Part shown: piece after piece, positions 1 through 6,822 of the stretch
Numbering within the stretch: position 1 is the stretch's first letter
How the letters are laid out: each line of letters starts with the position of its first letter
Assembly: GCA_020853655.1 (NCBI GenBank)
Contig: JADYYL010000244.1
Coordinates: 1 to 9,766 of the forward strand
Reading direction: 5' to 3'
Source of the DNA: Deltaproteobacteria bacterium
GTDB lineage: Bacteria > Bdellovibrionota_C > UBA2361 > SZUA-149 > JADYYL01
Length of the DNA: 9,766 nucleotides
Position numbers and translations under genes: made by a program
The notes under the pieces: generated by a model
The model's input: only the letters and a program-made list of their open reading frames with translations
Told to the model about the DNA's origin: nothing
Database searches by the model: none

Positions 1-669
1 GATAGTCACCCAGAGCTCGAGGCAAAACTCGAGAAAGACGGGAAAGCAGAACTTCTTGAGACACTTCGCGAAACCGGGACGATGGTGAAAGTCGTTTCCG
101 TTCGTCAGCAAGAGGCGCGCGGGCTTGGCCACGCCGTTCTCTGCGCGAAAGAGCTCATCGGCGACGAACCGTTCGTTGTGCTTCTCGGCGACGACCTGGT
201 CGACGCGTCAGTTCCCTGCTCGAAGCAGATGATCGACGTGTACACCAAATATCAGAAGTCGGTGGTGGCTCTCCTGCGCTTGTCGGACGACGACGTCCCG
301 AAGTTTGGCATCTGCGGTGGTCACGCGACCGCCGACCGGGTCTATCAGCTCGATACGATGGTGGAGAAGCCGAGCCTCGCAGACGCGCCTTCCAATCTCG
401 CGATCGTCGGCCGCTACGTGCTGAAACCCTCGATTTTCAAGTATCTCGAGGAAGCGAAACCCGGAAAGGGTGGTGAGATTCAACTCACCGACGCGATGGA
501 ACGGATGATGAAAGTCGAAGGTTTCATGGGTTACGAGTTTGTCGGCGAGCGTTACGATGCAGGCGACAAGTTCGGTTTCGTGCAGGCGAACATCGCGTAC
601 GCGTTGAAGCGGCGGGATATTGCGCCGAAGCTCAAGGCCTATATGCGCGAAATCGTCGGCCGGGGCTGA
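1..669 (+). CDS. galU: UTP-glucose-1-phosphate uridylyltransferase, 5' end missing
   Basis: GalU makes UDP-glucose from UTP and glucose-1-phosphate in the cytoplasm, feeding cell-envelope polysaccharide synthesis. The frame is open from base 1, and 222 residues are visible; family members are about 280-300 aa, so roughly the first 70, including the nucleotide-binding GxGTRxLP loop, lie outside the window. Seen in order, numbered from the window edge: GLGHAVLCA (41-49), LLGDDL (61-66), VEKP (121-124), PSNLAIVGRY, GGEIQLTD (157-164) and RYDAGDK (184-190). All are hallmarks of bacterial GalU, including the lysine of the GDK motif. The usual YGI/VVxG segment reads FGICGG here. The C-terminus falls at the normal family position. 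The next gene on the strand starts 336 bp downstream, so shared transcription is uncertain. The family assignment is very secure. Confidence 0.96.
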   Translation, partial: DSHPELEAKLEKDGKAELLETLRETGTMVKVVSVRQQEARGLGHAVLCAKELIGDEPFVVLLGDDLVDASVPCSKQMIDVYTKYQKSVVALLRLSDDDVPKFGICGGHATADRVYQLDTMVEKPSLADAPSNLAIVGRYVLKPSIFKYLEEAKPGKGGEIQLTDAMERMMKVEGFMGYEFVGERYDAGDKFGFVQANIAYALKRRDIAPKLKAYMREIVGRG

Positions 670-690
670 GCCACTCGATCTCGAGCCCAT

Positions 691-941
691 ACTTCGTTGC
701 GGGAGATGTCCTGCGGTGCTCACGTATAAGAATACGCTCCGCTCCTCGGCATTCCCGCGCCTCGTCTGGACTTCGACCTCGAGCGGCGCGACGCGCCGCT
801 TTAAGCGCGAGAGCGCAACGATGTATCTCCGCTCCTTTAGTTCAAGACAATGTCGCGAGGCTTCGATCGCAGCGATACACTTCGCTCTTGGAGATGGCAT
901 TCGCGCTCATGTATAACGGGGCATTCCGCTCCTCGGCTTTG
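691..941 (+). repeat. Diverged direct repeats in the spacer
   Basis: Copy A (691-754) and copy B (879-941) align over about 63 bases with one gap, at roughly 70% identity by eye. Shared blocks in the same order are ACTTCG, GGAGATG, GCTCA, GTATAA and CCGCTCCTCGGC. A third, shorter relative lies between them (about 821-835), with ATGTAT followed by CTCCGCTCCT. The repeats have no shared reading frame that suggests protein. They could be binding sites, a structured RNA duplicated in place, or remnants of an interspersed intergenic repeat family. Confidence 0.6.
782..802 (+). terminator. Possible weak terminator after galU
   Basis: A perfect 8-bp inverted repeat AGCGGCGC / GCGCCGCT with a GAC loop is followed by only three T residues. 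It lies 112 bases after the galU stop. The stem is strong but the T-tract is poor, so it may be just a structured spacer element. Confidence 0.35.
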
Positions 942-994
942 TTTTATCCAGGGCCGACGAGATTTGTGCCCGTCATTACGGGTCCGTTCCATAA

Positions 995-1008
995 GAGAGG
1001 TGCTCGTG
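995..1008 (+). promoter_or_regulatory. Ribosome binding site fixing a GTG start
   Basis: GAGAGG at 995-1000 lies five bases before a GTG at 1006. Another in-frame GTG at 1000 overlaps this Shine-Dalgarno sequence and so is unlikely to be used. The start at 1006 gives an N-terminus of MKSWIITETRLAASLL, which resembles the opening strand and helix of AddB-like proteins. Confidence 0.7.
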
Positions 1009-4000
1009 AAGTCGTGGATCATTACTGAAACACGTCTCGCTGCCTCACTTCTCCAGAACCAATTTCCCTACGACGAAGTATTTCCCGTTGCCGAAGCAAT
1101 CCGTCGCTTGGCGTATCTTGCTCTTGGGTCGGTGAAGCTCCTCTCGGATGTCGAAGCTCTCGCGCATCTCGCTTCGATCATCGATCGGCACTCTGCCGCG
1201 CTTCCGTTATTGAGCGCCCGAATAACCCCGCAAAAGGCCCATTTGCGCACCATCGCCGGCCTCAAGCGGTTGCTTGATGGCGTGCGACTGCATGAGACAT
1301 CCGATGCGTTGATCCGCAGCGCAATCGACGAACTCGGGAACACGAATCAAACTTCGCTTCGCACAGAGGAGATCATCGCCCTTCGCGACCTTTTCCAGGC
1401 GGAGCAGCGCGCGACCTCCCATTTCGATTCGCCGGGGCTGCTGGAAGCGCTCGTCGAGTGGCTTGAGCGTCCCTCGAGCCGAGAGAAGCTCCGCGCGTCG
1501 CTTCCACCGCAGCTCACCCTCTATGCGCCGACTGCCCTTTCGCCCCTGGAATTACGCATCTGGGAGGCGATCGCTCGAGCACATCCATTACGGGTCGCGC
1601 TCGACGATCTGATCCTTGAGAGTGGCAATCGTGAACTCGAGCGCCACGGAATCGATCTCCTTCGAGCGCCCCGCCGCGAGACGTTTTTCTCTCCGACCTT
1701 TCGCAGCGTGCGCGAGGTTTTCCTCCTTTCTCGGGCCGCGAGCGCGGAACCGCTTCCGTCACTCTCGAGTGACGGAAAGGGGGTTTTTACTGGCCTTCTT
1801 GAAGGAAACGCGGGGTTACTCGAGTCCTCTCCGGAGCTCTCGACCGTTGTCGTGCACGCCGCGGAAGAAAGCCGTGACGAGGTTTCCTACGCCGTGCGAG
1901 CAATCCGCGAAATCATGTCGCGCGAAGGAGCCGCGGCCGGTGAATTTCAGATCATCGTCTCGAACTTAGCGCGCTACCAACGCGCGCTCGAAGACGAGCT
2001 CGCACAGGCGAAACTCGATCACGTCATTCTGCGCGGCGAGGCCCTCAGTGTTACACCCGTCGGTTCGCTCCTCCTCTCGTTGCTGTCGTTTCTGTCCGAG
2101 GGGAGTGAGGCGAGCATTCGCGCGCTGTATACCGCGCCGGGCATCTCTCTTCCCGCGGCCACGGTGGAGCAGATCGCGGCCTTTACCGAGCGCTACCGAA
2201 CCATGCTCGATGCCGCGTTTGGGGACGCCACGGTCCTTATGAACGGGGTGTCTTCGGGCAACGGTCCCGGCGTCGGGGAGGTCTTCGACCTCTTCGCCGA
2301 GCTTGGCATCGAAGCCCCCGAGAGTGCCGATCCGTCGGCTGCGATCGCCGTATTACTGCGTAAAATCGGCCCATTTTTGAGTGAAGTTGGCGAAGGGCCG
2401 GACACCCGGCTCGGTCGGCGCGCGACGAAGATCCTCCATCAGCTCCGCGGGCTCGCCAGTCTCGAAGCCGTGCTCGAGCAACGGACCAGGCGCTTGGCGG
2501 AGCTTGAAGCTCTCGACTCGCGAAAACGTATCCTCCTTATCCGTGCATGGACACGAGAGCTTCTGGCACGGGCACCGCGCACCTCTCCGCGGAGGAGACT
2601 TCGCGCGCTCGCACTCGTCGAACTGCGGCGAGTGACGCACCGCACGATTCGCTACTGCACGCTGCCCTTCGTCCCGAACAGCGATGTCGCCGAGCTCTGC
2701 ACGATGCTCGCGGATGCCACCCGCCGGGCCTTCTGTAACGAGCGCTATCGCCCGGACGCCGTGCTTGTGACGGAGCTGCTCGATGCCCGCGCAGCGCGCG
2801 GAAAGCGGGTTCTCTTCATCGGTTTGAATGCTGAGCATTTTCCCCTCCGTTCGAGCGAATCGGCGGAGGCAGGCGAATTCGATGGGATTAAGTCGGAGAT
2901 CGATAGGCTGAGCGCGCGGCCGGAACGCTCCGTTTTCGAGTCCTACTACCTACTCGGATTCGTGCTGCGGAACAGCGCCTCACTCCTCATCACCTATTCC
3001 CGAGCCGGGAAGGGAGGAGAGAGCGGGGTGAATCCGATCATCAGCGGCATCAGCGCTCTTGCGCAGAAGGCGCCAGCATTGCCGGAAGCGCTCTTTTTGG
3101 AACCCAGAGATGTCTCGGGGCGTCGCATTGCTGCGCTCGTGCGCGCGCGTTCAAGCCCCCTCTTGACGGCCTTTGACGGGCTCGTCGGCGAAGAGGGCAT
3201 CGCGGTGGGACATGCGGTCCACAAGCTTTCGTCGGAAGGGGAGAACGCCTACGCCCCGTCGGCGCTCGAGCGCTTCGCCAAGTGTCCGAGCTGTTTCTTC
3301 TTTGATCGGGTGCTTGGGCTGGAGGAGACATCGGTCTCTCTCGAGGACCGCAAAGCGCTGCATGCGGGGAATCTCGTGCACCGAGTGCTCGCTGAGTTCG
3401 CGCGCAAGAGGATCCCGACGGCCGAGCGTGTCACGCACGAGAACTTCGAAGAGTGTCAGGCAGAGATCCTCCGACTCGCGCTCGAAGCATTCGCGGTGAG
3501 CCCATTTGATTGGGACCATGACCCGGTGCTGCGCCTCGAACGACGGCGAATCCTGCTCGGACTCGAAGGCTCGGATGTTCACGACGATATTGGCCTGCTG
3601 AAGCGGGCGCTCATGATCGAACGCGACTACCTACCCGGTGTGCCCCGTGCGATAGAACTCGGCTTCATGGGGAACGAGGCGCTGCGGATTGCTGCGGAGC
3701 GCGGGACGATCAAGCTTTCCGGGCGAATCGACCGGGTGAATGTCGATGGGGAGGCCTTCTCGGTCTGGGACTATAAGACCGGAACAACGGTGCACGGTCG
3801 ACCCGATGTTTTCGCCGGGCGCTCGCTCCAAGTTGGAATCTACGCGCTCGCAGTGCGACAGCTCCTGGGCGCGCTTCCAACGCGCGGCGGGCAGCTCGCA
3901 CTCGCGTTCTCTTTCTTGTCGGGTGACAAAGGCGGACCGGAGTCGATTATTCGGGGGGCTCTCCGCGAACAACTTGCCGTCGCCCAAAAAGACAGCAAGA

Positions 4001-6666
4001 TGCACCCGGAGCTCGTTCTCGAGAACATCGAGATGATCAAAACCCATTTGCTGCGCCACGATAGCGCGATACGACGAGGCGCATTCCATCTGGATCTCGA
4101 GAAATCCGACATCTGCGAATCGTGCGCTGACTACGGCCGCGACGGCGCTCACGTTCGGCGACCCTACAAAACGAGCGGGACGCGCGACCTCACGTTGCGA
4201 AAGGCATTCGAACAGGGTGCGTTCTCGGTTCGAGAGGGTGCCGCTCCACAGCGCGTCCGAAGTGGGAAGGGGAGCAGCTCAACTCTCAGTCCGACCCAGG
4301 AGCAGGCGGCGGCGATCGATCGCAACATTGCGTTGAGCGCTGGCGCAGGGTCGGGGAAGACCCGCGTGCTGGTTTCGAGAATGACGCGGCTGATCCTTGC
4401 CGGAGCCGATATTCGGTCGATCGTAGCGATCACGTATACGCGCAAGAGCGCATGGGAGATGCGCCGCCGGCTGGAGGAGATGCTCGCAGAGACCCTGTTT
4501 TCAGGCGTTTTTGAGGGCCGAGAGCTAACGTCAACCGAGCGCAATCGCGTCCTGGAGTCGCGCTTCTTTCTCTCCGAAGCGGTGATCTCGACGATTCACG
4601 TTTTCTGCCAGACGATCGTCTCGGCCGCCCCAGAGCTCTCCGGTTTGAGCCCGGATTTCCGGCTCGTGCCGTCGGGTGAGTTGATTGCGCTTCGCGACGA
4701 GGTTCGCCAGCAGGTACTTCGGCGGTCGTTCTTCGACGAGCGCTCGCCGATCCATTTCGCCTTGAACTTTCTCATCGATGGCGGGCTCACGTTTTACTGG
4801 CTCGATAAGATGATCTCCCAGCTCGTTGCTCGTCGCCTCCAGCTCGAAGAGTTGTGCCGAACCTTCGAGCTCGAAAGCGCACTATTCTCACTTGAAGGCG
4901 CGTCGGATGGTGCTCGGCGGGTATGGCATTCGCTCGCCGCTGCAGGGCCGTCGGACACGTCTGAGGCTGATTTTCAGCGCAGCAGGGCGGCGCTCGCGGT
5001 GGCGCGACATGTCACATCGATGCTGGACTTGCGAAAGCGAGAGCTCGGACTCGCGGACTTTGATGACCTCGTCGTTGCCTCGCATGAGCTGCTGCTCGGT
5101 TCCGGACACTCGGAGCGCCGCACAGAGGTCTGCTCGCGCCTCAAAGGGCGATTCAAGCATTTCCTCGTCGACGAGTTCCAGGACACGGACATTCTCCAGT
5201 GGGAGATCATCAACGCGCTCTCGACCGTTACGGAGCCAAACGAGTTTCGGACGTTGTTCTTCGTCGGTGACCCGAAGCAGGGGATTTACGGCTTTCGTGG
5301 CGGGGATCTGCGCGTTTTCAAGCGCGCGGTCGAAGAGCTCACGGCAGGCGGCGGGAGCGTCCACTCGCTCAGCGAGAACTACCGCTCGCACGGGGAGATC
5401 ATCGCCCATGTGAACGAGGCGTTTGAGACGCGGTTTCAGAGCGACTTCGGGGAAGACGGCTTGCCGCACGTCAGCACTGCCGTCACCTTTGAGCCGCTCG
5501 ATGCTCGGCGTTCCTCTCCGTTCGATGATCAGCGGGTGCACACGCTCCCCGACGAAGACCAAGTCGTTGAGGTCGCGCGGCTTGTGCGAGCGATGCTCGA
5601 AGAGGTTCTTTCGAACCCGCCGGCCGAAGAGCGAAAGTATCCGGGCTTAAAGGATCAGGGGGATTCGCCGCTCATCGCGATCTTGTGCCGGTCCCATCAA
5701 AAGATCGACGAGATCGCGTCGGCATTCGACGAAGCCGGGGTGCCGTATTCCGTCTCGCGGAGCAAAGGTTTCTTCGCCCTGGAGGAGATTCGAGCGTGTG
5801 AGCACCTCTTTCGTTACCTCGCGGCACGGCACGACCACGCGGCGCTGGTGTCGTTTCTCCGTTCTCCCCTTTTTGGGCTGAGCGATCTCGACCTCTGCCA
5901 CCTCCACGCGGAACTCGGTGGCGATTGGGGACGAATTGCTTCGCCAGATGCTCGCGGGACGATCGCGACCGAAGTTTCGAGTCGAATGGCAACGATGCTT
6001 TCACACGCGGCCGAAGCGCCGCCATCGGTTCTCCTTTCCACCGTGGTCCAAGAGGCGCAGCTCCGCCAGATCCTTCCACTGTGTGGGTTTCCGGAGCGGA
6101 TCCGGAACCTCGATCGGTTGATCGATTGGATCGCGGAGCGCGAACGATCCGGTGCGATCTCCCTCGAGCGTGGCATCAGCTACGCCGGTGTCGTGAACCT
6201 GTTTGAGATGTCCCAGCTCGACGACCGCGAGGGGCCCGATGCGGCTCACGGTGATGCACCGGTGGTGCTGATGACGATTCACAACGCCAAGGGCCTTGAG
6301 TTTCCCGTCGTGATCCTTCCGTTTCTCGATGCGACGCAGGCCATCCACGATCCGTTCTACGTCGGTGAGGCGGCGGATCAAGCACGGGTGCTTGCGCTTC
6401 GCATCTCGAGTGACGAACAAAAAGGGGATGCGAGTGAGGGTCGCTCGATTCCGGCGCTCGTCAAGGCGTCCCACGGGAAGATCATGTCCGCGGAGACAAA
6501 TCGGGTCGCCTATGTGGCTTACACGCGCGCGAAGGAATACCTGTTCATCGGTGGGAAGGCGAAACGGAAAGCGAAGTCGACAAGCGAGACAACGCCGGAT
6601 TCTGCTTCCGCCGATGCTCCGCGGAAGACCGGGAGTCCGCGAAAAAAGAACGTAGCGGCAAACTGA
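1006..6666 (+). CDS. Single-chain AddB-AddA-like helicase-nuclease fusion
   Basis: This 1886-aa protein is probably a double-strand-break end-resection enzyme that unwinds and degrades DNA ends and prepares 3' tails for RecA. Residues 1 to about 740 look like the AddB/RecC-type inactive helicase fold, with no Walker A; VLFIGLNAEHFP at 602-613 and ITYSR near 662-666 are typical. Residues 746-1046 form a PD-(D/E)XK nuclease: H792, GRIDRV with D909, D922-Y-K924 and Q942/Y946. Four candidate Fe-S ligands are C760, C763, C1037 and C1040. After a linker (about 1051-1093) comes a UvrD/AddA helicase from 1094: GAGSGKT 1113-1119, TIHVFC, DEFQDT 1389-1394, GDPKQGIYGFRG 1421-1432, ENYRS 1457-1461, TIHNAKGLEF 1757-1766 and YTRAK 1839-1843. 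It ends in a Lys/Ser/Pro-rich tail of about 40 residues, with no second nuclease. AddA and AddB are normally separate chains. Domain calls are secure; the pathway role is inferred. Confidence 0.9.
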   Translation: MKSWIITETRLAASLLQNQFPYDEVFPVAEAIRRLAYLALGSVKLLSDVEALAHLASIIDRHSAALPLLSARITPQKAHLRTIAGLKRLLDGVRLHETSDALIRSAIDELGNTNQTSLRTEEIIALRDLFQAEQRATSHFDSPGLLEALVEWLERPSSREKLRASLPPQLTLYAPTALSPLELRIWEAIARAHPLRVALDDLILESGNRELERHGIDLLRAPRRETFFSPTFRSVREVFLLSRAASAEPLPSLSSDGKGVFTGLLEGNAGLLESSPELSTVVVHAAEESRDEVSYAVRAIREIMSREGAAAGEFQIIVSNLARYQRALEDELAQAKLDHVILRGEALSVTPVGSLLLSLLSFLSEGSEASIRALYTAPGISLPAATVEQIAAFTERYRTMLDAAFGDATVLMNGVSSGNGPGVGEVFDLFAELGIEAPESADPSAAIAVLLRKIGPFLSEVGEGPDTRLGRRATKILHQLRGLASLEAVLEQRTRRLAELEALDSRKRILLIRAWTRELLARAPRTSPRRRLRALALVELRRVTHRTIRYCTLPFVPNSDVAELCTMLADATRRAFCNERYRPDAVLVTELLDARAARGKRVLFIGLNAEHFPLRSSESAEAGEFDGIKSEIDRLSARPERSVFESYYLLGFVLRNSASLLITYSRAGKGGESGVNPIISGISALAQKAPALPEALFLEPRDVSGRRIAALVRARSSPLLTAFDGLVGEEGIAVGHAVHKLSSEGENAYAPSALERFAKCPSCFFFDRVLGLEETSVSLEDRKALHAGNLVHRVLAEFARKRIPTAERVTHENFEECQAEILRLALEAFAVSPFDWDHDPVLRLERRRILLGLEGSDVHDDIGLLKRALMIERDYLPGVPRAIELGFMGNEALRIAAERGTIKLSGRIDRVNVDGEAFSVWDYKTGTTVHGRPDVFAGRSLQVGIYALAVRQLLGALPTRGGQLALAFSFLSGDKGGPESIIRGALREQLAVAQKDSKMHPELVLENIEMIKTHLLRHDSAIRRGAFHLDLEKSDICESCADYGRDGAHVRRPYKTSGTRDLTLRKAFEQGAFSVREGAAPQRVRSGKGSSSTLSPTQEQAAAIDRNIALSAGAGSGKTRVLVSRMTRLILAGADIRSIVAITYTRKSAWEMRRRLEEMLAETLFSGVFEGRELTSTERNRVLESRFFLSEAVISTIHVFCQTIVSAAPELSGLSPDFRLVPSGELIALRDEVRQQVLRRSFFDERSPIHFALNFLIDGGLTFYWLDKMISQLVARRLQLEELCRTFELESALFSLEGASDGARRVWHSLAAAGPSDTSEADFQRSRAALAVARHVTSMLDLRKRELGLADFDDLVVASHELLLGSGHSERRTEVCSRLKGRFKHFLVDEFQDTDILQWEIINALSTVTEPNEFRTLFFVGDPKQGIYGFRGGDLRVFKRAVEELTAGGGSVHSLSENYRSHGEIIAHVNEAFETRFQSDFGEDGLPHVSTAVTFEPLDARRSSPFDDQRVHTLPDEDQVVEVARLVRAMLEEVLSNPPAEERKYPGLKDQGDSPLIAILCRSHQKIDEIASAFDEAGVPYSVSRSKGFFALEEIRACEHLFRYLAARHDHAALVSFLRSPLFGLSDLDLCHLHAELGGDWGRIASPDARGTIATEVSSRMATMLSHAAEAPPSVLLSTVVQEAQLRQILPLCGFPERIRNLDRLIDWIAERERSGAISLERGISYAGVVNLFEMSQLDDREGPDAAHGDAPVVLMTIHNAKGLEFPVVILPFLDATQAIHDPFYVGEAADQARVLALRISSDEQKGDASEGRSIPALVKASHGKIMSAETNRVAYVAYTRAKEYLFIGGKAKRKAKSTSETTPDSASADAPRKTGSPRKKNVAAN
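1754..1788 (+). other. Perfect hairpin followed by G5T5 inside the fusion gene
   Basis: TTCCGTCACT (1754-1763) pairs perfectly with AGTGACGGAA (1768-1777) across a four-base CTCG loop. AGGGGGTTTTT follows at 1778-1788. The layout resembles an intrinsic terminator, although the stem is only half GC. The segment encodes residues 250-261 of the AddB-like part and keeps the frame, so any effect would be on transcript elongation or stability. Confidence 0.45.
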
Positions 6667-6723
6667 CGGCGGCGAACGAATCTCTCAGGAACGGTTTGTT
6701 AGCGAAGACCGGGATCATGCAAT

Positions 6724-6748
6724 AAAAAAGGGCGCCGAAGCGCCCTTT
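6724..6748 (-). terminator. Strong intrinsic terminator of the minus-strand block
   Basis: A 9-bp stem AAAGGGCGC / GCGCCCTTT encloses a four-base loop. Read on the minus strand, the loop is C(UUCG)G, the extra-stable tetraloop, and the stem runs into a TTTTTT tract: a textbook Rho-independent terminator 69 bases after the first stop of the 611-aa gene. On the plus strand the loop is CGAA and the tract is only TTT, so it would end the converging fusion-gene transcript less well, though it may act both ways. Confidence 0.85.
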
Positions 6749-6777
6749 CTCCCGAAACACAGCGATCAATCGCGGCT

Positions 6778-6822
6778 TGTCGGAGTCTACAAATCCGGGG
6801 TCTACCAAATTGGCGTCTACCA
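6778..6822 (-). repeat. 15-bp tandem repeat with three in-frame TAG stops
   Basis: Three copies of a 15-base unit span the end of the 611-aa gene. On the minus strand they read TGG-TAG-ACG-CCA-ATT, TGG-TAG-ACC-CCG-GAT and TTG-TAG-ACT-CCG-ACA. All three TAG codons are in the gene's frame, and a TGA follows at 6766-6768. The Thr and Pro codons vary only at the third base. The first TAG (6817-6819) is the annotated stop. Confidence 0.7.

Larger units (their letters stand above)
670..1005. other. Non-coding spacer between galU and the AddB-AddA fusion gene
   Basis: I see no convincing gene in these 336 bases. The reading frame of the downstream gene happens to stay open back to about 850, but the composition and the repeats here do not look coding, and a good ribosome binding site places the start at 1006. 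The stretch holds a GC-rich hairpin (782-800) and a set of diverged direct repeats sharing ACTTCG, GGAGATG, GCTCA, GTATAA and CCGCTCCTCGGC. I could not pick out a clear promoter; one for the downstream gene could lie anywhere in the right half. Confidence 0.6.

Noticed and set aside
208..900. A 230-codon open frame on the minus strand across galU and the spacer
   Set aside because: It is antisense to clear GalU coding, has no family resemblance and has an Arg/His-rich composition typical of a shadow frame in GC-rich DNA.
850..1005. An N-terminal extension of the fusion protein starting at the ATG at 850
   Set aside because: The added residues would cover the repeat-bearing spacer and resemble no family; GAGAGG five bases before the GTG at 1006 fits better.
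4888..5562. A 224-codon minus-strand open frame opposite the helicase
   Set aside because: It lies wholly opposite conserved helicase motifs II-IV and shows no domain or plausible start of its own.
6785..6820. Plus-strand reading of the 15-bp repeat as VYKSG-VYQIG-VYQKS
   Set aside because: It has no start, ribosome binding site or useful frame on the plus strand, and the neighbouring minus-strand gene explains the region.
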